Of a stretch of DNA of 64,000 nucleotides, positions 15,535 through 24,565 are shown one piece after another. Each line of letters begins with the position of its first letter. Within the stretch, counting starts at the first letter, position 1. A program made the translations under genes and the position numbers. Under the pieces are notes generated by a model, which saw only the letters and a list, made by a program, of their open reading frames with translations, was not told where the DNA came from and did not search any database. Where the stretch lies: contig DHVJ01000006.1 in the NCBI GenBank assembly GCA_002412595.1, forward strand, positions 1-64,000. Direction: 5' to 3'. Source of the stretch: Anaerolineaceae bacterium UBA5211. GTDB lineage: Bacteria > Chloroflexota > Anaerolineae > Anaerolineales > Anaerolineaceae.

Positions 15535-17133
15535 GTGAGTACCATGTGGCAGAAGGGTTGGCGAGAAGAAATCTGGTCACAGTTAGACAGAGAGTGGGAT
15601 GTGTTGGTCATCGGGGGCGGCATTACCGGCGCAGGCGTCGCGCGGCTGGCCGCTACCTGTGGGTTGGAAACGCTGCTGGTGGAAGCGCGTGATTTTGCCT
15701 TTGGCACCTCCAGCCGTTCATCCAAATTAGCACACGGCGGATTTCGTTACCTGTACAACCGCCAGTTTGACGTTACTTTTGAATCGGTGCGCCAGCGTGA
15801 AGAATTGCTGCGTGAAGCGCCTAACTTAGTTACCCCGCTGGCTTTCAATCTGCCCAATTACAGTGAATACGGTATCCCTTCGCGCCTGTTGAACTTTGGC
15901 GTGGGTTTGTATGATTTGATGGCACCCAAGTGGCGCCACCAGCGTTTGAGCGCGCAGGAACTCAAAGGAAAATTTGAGTTTCTGCGCATGGAGAATCTTG
16001 AAACATGCTTCCGCTATGAAGACGCGGAGCTGGATGATGCCCGCCTGGTGCTGCGTGTCATTCGCGAAGCGGTGAGAGCCGGTGCCAGTGCCATGAATTA
16101 CGCTCGCGCCGAACAGCTTTTACGCAATATGCAGGGGCAGGTGTGCGGCGCGGTGCTGCGCGATATGGCTGCGTCGGACGGACGGACAACGGAAGCGCGG
16201 GCTAAAGTGGTGGTGAATGCCAGCGGCCCGTGGACGGACACCGTGCGCAGCGATTTGCATGTGCCGGATCGCATGCGCAAACTGCGCGGCAGCCACCTGA
16301 TCTTCGATGCAAACCGCTTACCCATTCCTGAAGCCCTGACTATATTTCACCCCATTGACAAACGCGCCATGTTCGCGCTGCCCTGGGAAGGTAAGACACT
16401 GGTGGGTACCACGGATGTGGACCATAGCACGGATCTGGAAAAAGAATACGATGAGCCATTCGCCAGCCAGCCAGAAATTGATTACATTCTTACCGCGATA
16501 GATTTTCTATTTCCATCACTCAAGATCAATCAGGAGGATATCGTTTCCTCCTTTGCTGGGCTGCGTCCGATTATCAGCGGCGGGGTGGACAGTCCCTCCA
16601 AAGAATCGCGCGCGCATCAGGTTTGGAACGAGGATGGCTTGATCACCATCACAGGCGGAAAACTGACCACTTTTCGCTTGATGGCGCGCCAGACTGTGGA
16701 AGCTGTCCTGACGGCTCTGAGCCGTTCGCCGCATGGGGATGCCCGCCAGCGGGCGCTGGAGCGCGTGGCGGTGCCCCATATGGAAGGGCTGCCGCAAAGC
16801 CTGCTGCGTTTCCTCAGTGGGCGGCATGGGGAAGAAGCCGGCGACCTGCTCAATCAAGCACAGATGGGTGAGTTGGAACCTATTGAAGACCTGCCTAATC
16901 CCTGGGCTGAGCTGCGCTACGCTGCTCGCAGTGAAGGCGTGGTGCATCTGGATGACCTTTTGCTGCGGCGTGTGCGCTTGGGCATGCTGTTGCCGCAGGG
17001 CGGGGCCGACCTGCTGCCGCGCATCCGTACGCTGGCCCAGCCGGAACTGGGTTGGAGCGACCAGCGCTGGAAGACGGAAGAAAAAACCTATTTGGAAATT
17101 TGGAAGCGCTATTACAGCCCGTGTCCCGGATAG
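15535..17133 (+). CDS. glpD: FAD-dependent glycerol-3-phosphate dehydrogenase
   Basis: 532 residues, oxidising sn-glycerol-3-phosphate to dihydroxyacetone phosphate and passing electrons to quinone. The FAD-binding motif is VLVIGGGITGAGVARLAAT near 22-40, followed by GTSSRSSKLAHGGFRYL, the signature of GlpD. VVVNASGPWTD, LRGSHLIFD and GKTLVGTTDVDHSTDLE are conserved further on, and ITGGKLTTFRLMA marks the end of the FAD domain; the C-terminal helical domain is present. The start is the GTG at 15535: an ATG two bases earlier runs into TGA, and AAGGATAGG lies just upstream; the ATG at 15544 is possible. It starts 17 bp after the regulator gene. Confidence 0.93.
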   Translation: MSTMWQKGWREEIWSQLDREWDVLVIGGGITGAGVARLAATCGLETLLVEARDFAFGTSSRSSKLAHGGFRYLYNRQFDVTFESVRQREELLREAPNLVTPLAFNLPNYSEYGIPSRLLNFGVGLYDLMAPKWRHQRLSAQELKGKFEFLRMENLETCFRYEDAELDDARLVLRVIREAVRAGASAMNYARAEQLLRNMQGQVCGAVLRDMAASDGRTTEARAKVVVNASGPWTDTVRSDLHVPDRMRKLRGSHLIFDANRLPIPEALTIFHPIDKRAMFALPWEGKTLVGTTDVDHSTDLEKEYDEPFASQPEIDYILTAIDFLFPSLKINQEDIVSSFAGLRPIISGGVDSPSKESRAHQVWNEDGLITITGGKLTTFRLMARQTVEAVLTALSRSPHGDARQRALERVAVPHMEGLPQSLLRFLSGRHGEEAGDLLNQAQMGELEPIEDLPNPWAELRYAARSEGVVHLDDLLLRRVRLGMLLPQGGADLLPRIRTLAQPELGWSDQRWKTEEKTYLEIWKRYYSPCPG

Positions 17134-17176
17134 CCCGGTTCTTGAAAAACAAGTTGATTAATTGTTCGGAGGATGG

Positions 17177-18916
17177 ATGACGAAGAAAGAGTCTTTTAAA
17201 CCGAATTGGTATGAGGGCAGCACACACCCTGGTACTTACCGCTCACTGTTCAAGTGGAACGATCCGGATGCGTTCAAGCACCCCAGCCATGGATTTTATG
17301 AACTGCTGCGAGACCATTTTGGCCTGCGCGATGAGGATTTCACGCAGCCCCAACTGGATATGGATCCGCTGGATTTGGAAATTCCTTCACGCTTGGATCC
17401 CAGGCATCTCGAGGCGTTCACTCGTATGGTGGGCGGCGAGGACAATGTCAGGACGGACACCTACAGCCGCATTCATGCTTCCTATGGAGCAGGTATGCTG
17501 GATGCTCTGCGGCTGCGCGCCAAAATTGTCGAGAACATTTGCGATGCTGTGCTGGCGCCGTGTAATCGCGAGGATGTGGAAGCCCTCGTGCAATATTGTG
17601 ATGAACAGCGCATTCCGCTCTCCATTTACGGCGGCGGCTCCACCGTGACGCGCGGCATGGAAGCGCCGCTGGGTGGTGTTTGCCTGGATATGAGCGTGCA
17701 TATGCACAACGTGCTGGCCTTCAACGAAGTCAACCAGACCATAACGGTCGAGGCTGGTATGTGGGGGCCGGAATTGGAAGATATTCTCAACCATGCCCCG
17801 GAAAAACTGGGTGCAAGCGACCGATTCACTTTGGGCCATTTTCCCCAGTCCTTCGAGCATTCCAGCGTGGGCGGCTGGGTGGTCACGCGCGGGGCCGGCC
17901 AGAACTCCACTTACTATGGCAAGATTGAAGATCTGGTTATCGCGCAGGATTACGTCACCCCTATCGGGCGGCTGCAAACTCAGGAATTTGCGCGCACAGC
18001 CACCGGACCGGATTTCGATCAGGTTATGATGGGCGGAGAGGGCTGTTTTGGTGTGCTCACCTCCGCCACTCTGCGCATTTCGAAATATCGACCGGAGAAC
18101 ACGCGCCGCTTCAGTTACCTGTTCAAGACCTGGGAGGATGCGCAGTGCGCTTACCGCCAGATCATGCAGGGCGAGTTCGGTTTACCGTCCGTTTTCCGGC
18201 TGTCCGACGCAGAGGAAACCGACACGGCCATGCACATGTACCACATTGACGGCACTGCGGCGGATACGCTGCTGCGCAAATTGGGTTATCAGCCCATGCA
18301 GCGCTGCATGCTGCTGGGAACCGTGGACGGCGAAGCGGATTTCACCCGCCTGGTGGACAAGAAGATCAATGCTGTCTGCCGCCGCAATCGCGCTTTCGTG
18401 TTGACTCCCTTCAAGGTTACCCAGAAATGGGAGCATTCGCGTTTTACCGACCCTTACATGCGTGAAGACCTGATGGATTATGGCTTGTTGATTGACACCT
18501 TGGAATGTGCCGTGAATTGGGAACAGCTGCCGCTGGTTCATCGCGATGTGAGAAAAGTTGCCAAGGCGCACCCCGATGCCATCTGCATGACCCATATTTC
18601 GCACGCCTACCCGCAGGGCGCTAACCTTTATTTTATATTCGTGATAAAGTTTAAAAGCATTGATGACTATCTGCATTTGCAGTACGATATTCTGGAAGCC
18701 ATTTCCCGCTCAGGGGCAGCCATGAGTCACCATCACGGCATCGGCAAGCAGACCGCGCCCTGGCTGGAGGAGCAGATTGGCAGCGCGTGCATGGATGTGA
18801 TCCGGGTCTTGAAGCAGCATTTCGATCCGCATAACATCATGAACCCCGGCGGAACCCTGGGCTTGGATATGAACACTGAACAGGCAAACAAACAGTGGGG
18901 TTTCCAGGGAAAATAA
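17177..18916 (+). CDS. FAD-linked oxidase, alkyldihydroxyacetonephosphate synthase-like
   Basis: 579 residues of the vanillyl-alcohol oxidase/PCMH FAD family. The FAD-binding stretch IPLSIYGGGSTVTRGMEAPL near 145-165 is followed by GHFPQSFEHSSVGGWVVTRG and GQNSTYYGKIEDLVI near 220-255, the segment typical of alkylglycerone-phosphate synthase (AGPS). The C-terminus MSHHHGIGKQTAPWLEEQIG matches the AGPS active-site histidine run, and DPHNIMNPGG closes the fold. AGPS replaces the acyl chain of acyl-DHAP with a fatty alcohol in ether-lipid synthesis; bacterial relatives also include D-lactate/glycolate-type oxidases. ATG at 17177 has GGAGG 4 nt upstream. Location between glpD and a kinase links it to DHAP/glycerol phosphate. 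Confidence 0.85.
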   Translation: MTKKESFKPNWYEGSTHPGTYRSLFKWNDPDAFKHPSHGFYELLRDHFGLRDEDFTQPQLDMDPLDLEIPSRLDPRHLEAFTRMVGGEDNVRTDTYSRIHASYGAGMLDALRLRAKIVENICDAVLAPCNREDVEALVQYCDEQRIPLSIYGGGSTVTRGMEAPLGGVCLDMSVHMHNVLAFNEVNQTITVEAGMWGPELEDILNHAPEKLGASDRFTLGHFPQSFEHSSVGGWVVTRGAGQNSTYYGKIEDLVIAQDYVTPIGRLQTQEFARTATGPDFDQVMMGGEGCFGVLTSATLRISKYRPENTRRFSYLFKTWEDAQCAYRQIMQGEFGLPSVFRLSDAEETDTAMHMYHIDGTAADTLLRKLGYQPMQRCMLLGTVDGEADFTRLVDKKINAVCRRNRAFVLTPFKVTQKWEHSRFTDPYMREDLMDYGLLIDTLECAVNWEQLPLVHRDVRKVAKAHPDAICMTHISHAYPQGANLYFIFVIKFKSIDDYLHLQYDILEAISRSGAAMSHHHGIGKQTAPWLEEQIGSACMDVIRVLKQHFDPHNIMNPGGTLGLDMNTEQANKQWGFQGK

Positions 18917-18944
18917 AAAAAGGTTACGAGACAGGAAAGCATAT

Positions 18945-20507
18945 ATGGCGGAAAATTTACTGGCAATCGACTGCGGCACCCAATCCATCCGGGCGTTGGT
19001 CTTTGACCCGCAGGGAAACTTGCTTTATAAAAGCCGCGTGCCGATCGAAGCATATTATTCCACCGGCCCCGGTTTGGCAGAGCAGGACCCCGCGGTGTTT
19101 TGGGATGCCCTCTGCCAGGCTTGCCAGGGTGTGTGGAAATCCGGCACCATTGCCAAGGATAGCATTGCAGCAGTAGCACTTACCACCCAACGCTCGACTG
19201 TGGTCAATGTCGATAAAAACGGGCAACCCCTGCGCCCCGCCATTGTCTGGTTGGATCAGCGCCGTGCGGAGAAGATTCCGCCGGTGAAAGGTTTCTGGGG
19301 TGCGGCTTTCAAAATAGCTGGCGCCCAACCTACCGTAGAGTACCTCCAACGTGAATGTGAAGCCAACTGGCTTGTTGAGAATCAGCCGGAAATCTGGCAG
19401 AAGACCTATAAATTCCTGTATCTTTCCGGGTACCTGACCTACCTGTTGACTGGAAGCTTTGTAGATTCGGTCGGCAGCCAGGTAGGATATATGCCCTTTG
19501 ACTACAAGAAACAAACTTGGGCGAGTAAAAGCCATTGGTATTGGCAGGCTTTGGCCATCCAGCGTGAAAAATTACCCGACCTGGTACCCGTAGGGCAGCC
19601 TTTGGGCGAAATTTCCGCACAGGCCGCGCAGGCCACCGGCATCCCGGCTGGTCTGCCCTTGATCGCTTCCGCTGCTGATAAGGCTACTGAGGTGTTGGGC
19701 GCTGGCAGCCTGGAACCGCACGTGGCCTTCCTGAGTTACGGCACCACTGCCACCATCAACACCACCCACGATAAATACATTGAATTAATCCCGCTTATTC
19801 CTCCCTATCCGGCCGCTGTTCCGAATTACTTCAACATGGAATTGCAGATCTACCGCGGTTATTGGATGGTGAGCTGGTTCAAGAGCGAGTTTGGCTTGAA
19901 AGAAGAGTTGTTCGCCGACGAGCAGGGCATCGAACCCGAAAATCTGCTGGACGACCTGGTGCGCAGCGTGCCACCCGGTTCGCAAGGCCTGGTGCTGCAG
20001 CCCTATTGGTCGCCCGGTTTGCGCAACCCCGGGCCGGAAGCACGCGGGGCGGTCATCGGATTCAGCGACGTGCATACCCGCGCTCATTTCTACCGCGCGA
20101 TTCTGGAAGGGCTGGCCTATGCCCTGCGCGAAGGCAAGGAGCGCACGGAAAAACGTTCCAAAGTGGCCATCACTCAGATTCGCGTGGCTGGGGGCGGCAG
20201 TCAGAGCGACGCTGCCATGCAGTTAACCGCTGATATCTTCGGCCTGCCGGCTTCGCGTCCGCATTTGTACGAAACTTCTGGATTGGGCGCGGCCATCAAC
20301 GCCGCTGTAGGCGTGGGATTGCACCCGGATTACACAGCTGCGATCAAAGGGATGACCCGCCTGGGAGAAACTTTTATTCCCAACCCGGAAGCCCAACGGG
20401 TTTACGACCAGCTCTACAATGAAATTTATCTTCACATGTACGACCGTCTGCAACCTTTCTATAAAGTCATGCAGCATATCACCCTGCCCAAGAATGTTGA
20501 AAGTTAA
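18945..20507 (+). CDS. FGGY-family carbohydrate kinase (glycerol/xylulose kinase type)
   Basis: 520 residues with the two-lobed FGGY kinase fold. N-terminal phosphate-binding AIDCGTQSIRALVFDPQGN near 7-25, then AVALTTQRSTVV and the substrate loop PAIVWLDQRRAEK near 94-106. The C-terminal ATPase lobe has LSYGTTATINTTHDK and the adenosine motif IRVAGGGSQSDAAMQLTADI near 407-427. Operon position with glpD makes a glycerol kinase role attractive, but a xylulokinase-like or other polyol kinase cannot be excluded: the linker EKIPPVKGFW is not the glycerol kinase consensus. It starts 28 bp after the AGPS-like gene and ends the operon. Confidence 0.88.
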   Translation: MAENLLAIDCGTQSIRALVFDPQGNLLYKSRVPIEAYYSTGPGLAEQDPAVFWDALCQACQGVWKSGTIAKDSIAAVALTTQRSTVVNVDKNGQPLRPAIVWLDQRRAEKIPPVKGFWGAAFKIAGAQPTVEYLQRECEANWLVENQPEIWQKTYKFLYLSGYLTYLLTGSFVDSVGSQVGYMPFDYKKQTWASKSHWYWQALAIQREKLPDLVPVGQPLGEISAQAAQATGIPAGLPLIASAADKATEVLGAGSLEPHVAFLSYGTTATINTTHDKYIELIPLIPPYPAAVPNYFNMELQIYRGYWMVSWFKSEFGLKEELFADEQGIEPENLLDDLVRSVPPGSQGLVLQPYWSPGLRNPGPEARGAVIGFSDVHTRAHFYRAILEGLAYALREGKERTEKRSKVAITQIRVAGGGSQSDAAMQLTADIFGLPASRPHLYETSGLGAAINAAVGVGLHPDYTAAIKGMTRLGETFIPNPEAQRVYDQLYNEIYLHMYDRLQPFYKVMQHITLPKNVES

Positions 20508-20528
20508 AACAACCTTAAACGGCTTGCC

Positions 20529-20557
20529 TTGACGGTTCTGGTGCGCTGCGGTATATT
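20529..20557 (+). promoter_or_regulatory. tRNA-Arg promoter
   Basis: TTGACG (20529-20534), 17 nt, TATATT (20552-20557), 20 bp before the tRNA 5' end. Confidence 0.75.
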
Positions 20558-20577
20558 TCATGTACACTTTGTGTCAT

Positions 20578-20651
20578 GCCCTCGTAGCTCAATTGGATAG
20601 AGCGTTTGCTTGCGGAGCAAAAGGTTGCAGATTCGAGCTCTGCCGGGGGCA
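20578..20651 (+). tRNA. tRNA-Arg (anticodon GCG)
   Basis: Complete cloverleaf of 74 nt: acceptor GCCCTCG/CGGGGGC (one T-G pair), D arm GCTC/GAGC with A20 after GG, anticodon stem TTTGC/GCAAA with loop TTGCGGA, variable AGGTT, T arm GCAGA/TCTGC with loop TTCGAGC, discriminator A. Anticodon GCG reads CGC. CCA is not encoded. Confidence 0.92.
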
Positions 20652-20653
20652 CA

Positions 20654-20687
20654 AAAAAGGAGTGAATTTTATTCACTCCTTTTTCTT
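20654..20687 (+). terminator. Rho-independent terminator of tRNA-Arg
   Basis: 14 bp stem AAAAAGGAGTGAAT / ATTCACTCCTTTTT, loop TTT, then CTT. It starts three bases after the discriminator. Confidence 0.9.
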
Positions 20688-20788
20688 AATGTGTTTTCTG
20701 GTTAATGTTCGTATGCTTTTCTACCCGGAAGAGTAACCCATATTGTTCAAAACTACGTTCAATTTGACAATTGTTGACCCAACCAGTT

Positions 20789-21958
20789 CTATTTTTTGGT
20801 GACCCATTTATCTTTTTTCATCAGGTAAGAGAATGCTTCGATGAATTCGGGCTTATCCATGGATAAACGATCAGGATGACCGCCTCTTCCTAAAAGACCA
20901 AAGTGATATGCGGTCTGCCATAATGGAACCATGTAGATAACCGGGGTTAATAATTCCGGTAATCCAGCCGGCATGTTGATGATAACATCCATGCTAAATT
21001 CGACTTGTATATCTTCCGGTGCCACCAAAACAACTTTTGCACCGATGATTTCGGCTGCTCTTGCAACTCGCAGCAAACGATCCTGAAGAGGTCCGGGCGC
21101 CGCAATCACCACAACACCCATGCCCGGAGTAAGGGTTTGCAACGGGCCATGAATAAAATTATCCAGCTCAAAGCTTTGTGCCGGAACGCCTGCGCATTGG
21201 CTGAAAGCCAGCGCACTTTCATCTGCTGTGGATAAATTAGGTCCACTTCCAATACAGAAGAAAGATTTTACATCCTGGAGTTTACTCACATTTGAGTTCG
21301 CAATGGGTTCATAAGCTTGCATGAACGTTTTCACCATGGCTGGTAATTCGTTAAGCGCTTGATCGAAATTTTTGCCATGGTTCTCTTTACCCAAGGCTTT
21401 TCCCAATTTTGTTGCCAAAATCATCATGCGAAAAATCGCTGTGGCATATGTTCGGGAGGCAGGCATTTCTTTTTTAGGTCCTCCCGGGCCGATAAAGACC
21501 GCATCTACCACTTCCGCGAGGGCCGATCCTGCAATATCGGTTACGCCAATGGTGAAAGCACCCTTGCTTTTGGCAAATTCAACCACTTGATCATCCCCCT
21601 CGGTTTTGCCTGAATGAGAGTGGAAAAAAACAGCCGTCTTAGCGTCCAGGAATTCGGGTGGATAATTTTTAAACACGCTGGTCACAAAAGACCACGATAG
21701 AAAAGGAGTGGTTTCATCAAAAAAATATTTTTCCGCAATCGTGGCAAAAAATGAGGAACCGGTACCTAAAAATATCAATTTGTCGATTTTCTTTTCAATA
21801 ATTTTATTAACAATATTCTCCGCCTGGCACTGGACTTGATCATCCAGGCATTGACCAAGCACTTGCGGGATCATTTGGATGGAATCCCAAACAAAATAAG
21901 GATGCTCTGTCCTTTTTGAGGACGTTTGTTTGGGTTCATTATCTTTTTCATTAATCAT
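20789..21958 (-). CDS. SIS-domain phosphosugar isomerase/deglycase-like protein
   Basis: 389 residues with two sugar-isomerase (SIS) domains: LIFLGTGSSFFATIAEKYFF near 61-80 and AVFFHSHSGKTEGDDQVVEF near 107-127 in the first; FFCIGSGPNLSTADESALAF and ELDNFIHGPLQTLTPGMGVV in the second. This is the layout of the GlmS isomerase half and of FrlB/AgaS-type enzymes that act on amino-sugar or Amadori phosphates. There is no glutaminase domain. AAGGA lies 9 nt before the ATG at 21958. It is the last gene on the minus strand after the PTS genes and DeoR regulator, so it probably acts on the imported phosphosugar; the substrate is not evident. Confidence 0.85.
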   Translation of the reverse strand: MINEKDNEPKQTSSKRTEHPYFVWDSIQMIPQVLGQCLDDQVQCQAENIVNKIIEKKIDKLIFLGTGSSFFATIAEKYFFDETTPFLSWSFVTSVFKNYPPEFLDAKTAVFFHSHSGKTEGDDQVVEFAKSKGAFTIGVTDIAGSALAEVVDAVFIGPGGPKKEMPASRTYATAIFRMMILATKLGKALGKENHGKNFDQALNELPAMVKTFMQAYEPIANSNVSKLQDVKSFFCIGSGPNLSTADESALAFSQCAGVPAQSFELDNFIHGPLQTLTPGMGVVVIAAPGPLQDRLLRVARAAEIIGAKVVLVAPEDIQVEFSMDVIINMPAGLPELLTPVIYMVPLWQTAYHFGLLGRGGHPDRLSMDKPEFIEAFSYLMKKDKWVTKK

Positions 21959-22098
21959 TGTAATTTTTCCTTATTCTCGTTTACATGCTAAATAAAAACC
22001 TATCTTCTAATAAAGATGGTTATTTAATAATCAAAACTGGTAAAGGTTAAACGGTATTAAATAGGTGGAAAATTTGGGTTTTGGTTCTTCTCAGAAAA

Positions 22099-22917
22099 CT
22101 AAGCTAAAATCACGGAAGTACCAAGTTTTCTGATCTGTTCTGCGTATTCAAGCGCTACGTTGCTATCCGTTACAATCGTATCCACATCTTTTATCATGCC
22201 GATGTGGAGCAGACACACTTTACCAAATTTCGTCGAATCAGCAACCACAATTGCTTTCTTGCTGACTGCAATCATTTTCTTTTTTAAGGGCGCAATAGTC
22301 GGCTCTGTAGTTGTTAGGCCCTTGCTGATGGAAATTCCATCAATTCCCAGGATAGCAACATCAGGGGCGAAACGCCCGATGGAATCCAGGGATATATCCC
22401 CAATTAAATCTTCCATTTCCCGATGAATCAAACCACCAGTAAGATATATTTTTGCATCCGTGATTTCCAATAGCACCGGTAATAGATGGATTGAAGTGGT
22501 TATGATCGTCAATCCCCGCTTGGTTTTTAAGTTTTTCGCCACCGCAAATGCTGTGCTGCCCCCATCAATCACAATAGAATCCCCATCATTAATTAATTCT
22601 ATTGTCGCCAAACCAATTTTTGCTTTTGCTTCCGCGTTGGTTTCCTCGCGCAGCTCAAGATATTTTTTCTCGACAATGAGATCCTCTTTTGGATCCTCTG
22701 GCAGAATTGCGCCGCCATGAGTGCGCAATATTAATCCTCGCTTCTCAAGTTCTGTTAAATCCATCCGGATCAGAGAGGGACTCACATTGAAATATTCCAC
22801 CAGTTCCTTAACAACAACTTTTCTTTCTTGAACTAGTTTTTCAAGAATGATCTGAAGTCTTTCTTCTCTAAATATTTTATTTCCGTGGTCCATTGATAAT
22901 CTCAGATTGGCTTTCAT
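22099..22917 (-). CDS. DeoR-family transcriptional regulator
   Basis: 272 residues. N-terminal DeoR helix-turn-helix, VVVKELVEYFNVSPSLIRMD followed by LTELEKRGLILRTHGGAIL, near 34-71. The C-terminal DeoRC sensor domain has DGDSIVIDGGSTAFAVAKNL near 111-130 and the phosphosugar-binding style KIYLTGGLIHREMEDLIGD, ILGIDGIS, VVADSTKFGK. DeoR regulators of this type repress sugar PTS operons and are released by a phosphorylated intermediate. It lies between the PTS genes and the SIS gene. The ATG at 22917 is taken; an ATG at 22893 with GAGA upstream is a good alternative. Likely target: the promoter at 28563-28592. Confidence 0.93.
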   Translation of the reverse strand: MKANLRLSMDHGNKIFREERLQIILEKLVQERKVVVKELVEYFNVSPSLIRMDLTELEKRGLILRTHGGAILPEDPKEDLIVEKKYLELREETNAEAKAKIGLATIELINDGDSIVIDGGSTAFAVAKNLKTKRGLTIITTSIHLLPVLLEITDAKIYLTGGLIHREMEDLIGDISLDSIGRFAPDVAILGIDGISISKGLTTTEPTIAPLKKKMIAVSKKAIVVADSTKFGKVCLLHIGMIKDVDTIVTDSNVALEYAEQIRKLGTSVILA

Positions 22918-23027
22918 TATTCTACAATATATTCAAAATTCAACTAAAGTCCGACTTTCAACACCCATTATTACAAATTTATTATCCCTTATCCAGGGTA
23001 TTTCCAATTCGGATATAATTTTTAAGT

Positions 23028-23063
23028 GTTGATGCAGCTGGAATAATTTCCAGCTGCATCGAC
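23028..23063 (-). terminator. Hairpin after the PTS EIIC gene
   Basis: 16 bp stem (GATGCAGCTGGAA core, one G-T pair), loop of four, between the EIIC stop and the DeoR start; on the minus strand it is followed by a short mixed T/A stretch. Confidence 0.6.
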
Positions 23064-23081
23064 GCGTGTTTATTTTTATTA

Positions 23082-24128
23082 TTACCCGAGATCCAGTCCG
23101 ACTTTTTTATCGCCTTTTTTGGATATTTCTTCTTCACTTAATTTGGGCTTTACGGCAACCAAAACGGCTGCACCAACAACGCCACCAATAATGATACTAA
23201 GGATCCACATCAAGGGTTTGTTTGCCAGAGCAAATACAAACAAGCCGCCGTGCGGGGCCATCAAGGAAACACCCGCTAAATAGCTAACCAGAGAACCGAC
23301 AGCAGAACCAACCATTAATGAAGGAATGACTCTTAAAGGATCAGCAGCAGCGTACGGGATAGCAAATTCAGTGATGTAAGTTGCCGCGCCAATGAAACAA
23401 CCGGCCAAACCACCTCTTTCATCTTCGGTGAACTTGTTCTTGGCAACCAACATAGCTAACGCAATAGACAGGGGAGGTACCATACCACCAACCATGACAG
23501 CGGCCATAGGAACCCAGTTGTTGTTGTCCGAGGCAGCCAGAGCAAACGCATAGGCAGCTTTGTTTACCGGACCGCCCATATCAAAGGCCATCATCGCGCC
23601 GAGAACCAGAGAGATGATGATGGTGCCGGAAACGCTCAGATTATTCAATAGATTTGCAAATGCGGTATTCAACCATGCTGCCGGTGGTCCAATGACGTAG
23701 AATGTCACTAAACCGACAATCAGTGTTCCGAAAACCGGAATGAACAGAACAGGCATCAATGAGCGGATGGATTGCGGCAGATTGATCTTTTTCATATAAA
23801 GAACAACATAGCCCGCCAGGAAACCGGCCAGCAAACCACCAATAAAACCTGCACCAATCCGGTTCGCGACCATCCCACCCACAAAACCAACCGCAATTGC
23901 TGGACGGTCCGCAATGGAATACGCGATATAGGCGGCAAGAACGCCAACCATGACACCGAAGGCATCTTTACCAATCCAGAATATCTGCGCGGCCAGATTT
24001 GTGTCATTGAAAACATAAATGCCGCCAAACAGGAAACCTAAGGCAATCAAAATGCCACCGGCGACAACAAACGGAATGAAATAGGAAACACCAGTTAACA
24101 AATGCCTTTGTATATCTCGACCTTTCAT
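23082..24128 (-). CDS. PTS fructose-family transporter subunit IIC
   Basis: 348-residue polytopic membrane protein, the sugar-translocating EIIC of a fructose-type phosphotransferase system. About nine hydrophobic helices; conserved MAFDMGGPVNKAAYAFALA near 183-201 is the EIIC-Fru signature, and HLLTGVSYFIPFVVAGGIL near 9-27 begins the domain. EIIA and EIIB are separate upstream genes, unlike E. coli FruA where domains are fused. GGAGT lies 6 nt before the ATG at 24128. EI and HPr are not in this window. Confidence 0.95.
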   Translation of the reverse strand: MKGRDIQRHLLTGVSYFIPFVVAGGILIALGFLFGGIYVFNDTNLAAQIFWIGKDAFGVMVGVLAAYIAYSIADRPAIAVGFVGGMVANRIGAGFIGGLLAGFLAGYVVLYMKKINLPQSIRSLMPVLFIPVFGTLIVGLVTFYVIGPPAAWLNTAFANLLNNLSVSGTIIISLVLGAMMAFDMGGPVNKAAYAFALAASDNNNWVPMAAVMVGGMVPPLSIALAMLVAKNKFTEDERGGLAGCFIGAATYITEFAIPYAAADPLRVIPSLMVGSAVGSLVSYLAGVSLMAPHGGLFVFALANKPLMWILSIIIGGVVGAAVLVAVKPKLSEEEISKKGDKKVGLDLG

Positions 24129-24229
24129 TTTGTTACTCCTTATCTATTTTTTTTATTTCAAATTAATAAGATGTGTTCCGTGATATTCCGATTATTTTCC
24201 TCCTCTCTATGATTATTTCCGCAATAGAA

Positions 24230-24556
24230 TTACAAACTTCTATGTTTAGGAAGAAGCGAGTTTTTGGCTTTTTCTAAAGACTTATTGGGATTTGAGATGA
24301 ATTCACCTGGGTCAATCAAAATCGGATTTTTATCGCTGAATCGATCCCGATCCCGCACGCTAATATTTACTGCAAAAATAATTAATTCGGCATCATCAAT
24401 ATCCGACTGCTTTAACCTATTTTCGATGCCCATTGCGCCTTGAATCTCAATTTTGATTTCGTCGCCTGCTTCTCTGGCCGCTTTTTTTACAGCTTCAGCC
24501 GCCATATACGTATGGGCAATTCCGGCAGCGCAGGCTGTTATTGCAACAATTTTCAT
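24230..24556 (-). CDS. PTS fructose-family subunit IIB
   Basis: 108 residues. EIIB-Fru begins KIVAITACAAGIAHTYMAAE with the phosphorylated Cys9, and continues KIEIQGAMGIENRL and DAELIIFAVNISVRD, the standard pattern. The protein accepts phosphate from EIIA and passes it to the sugar in EIIC. GGAG 6 nt upstream of the ATG. Gap to the EIIA gene is 9 bp. Confidence 0.95.
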   Translation of the reverse strand: MKIVAITACAAGIAHTYMAAEAVKKAAREAGDEIKIEIQGAMGIENRLKQSDIDDAELIIFAVNISVRDRDRFSDKNPILIDPGEFISNPNKSLEKAKNSLLPKHRSL

Positions 24557-24565
24557 ACTAGTCTC

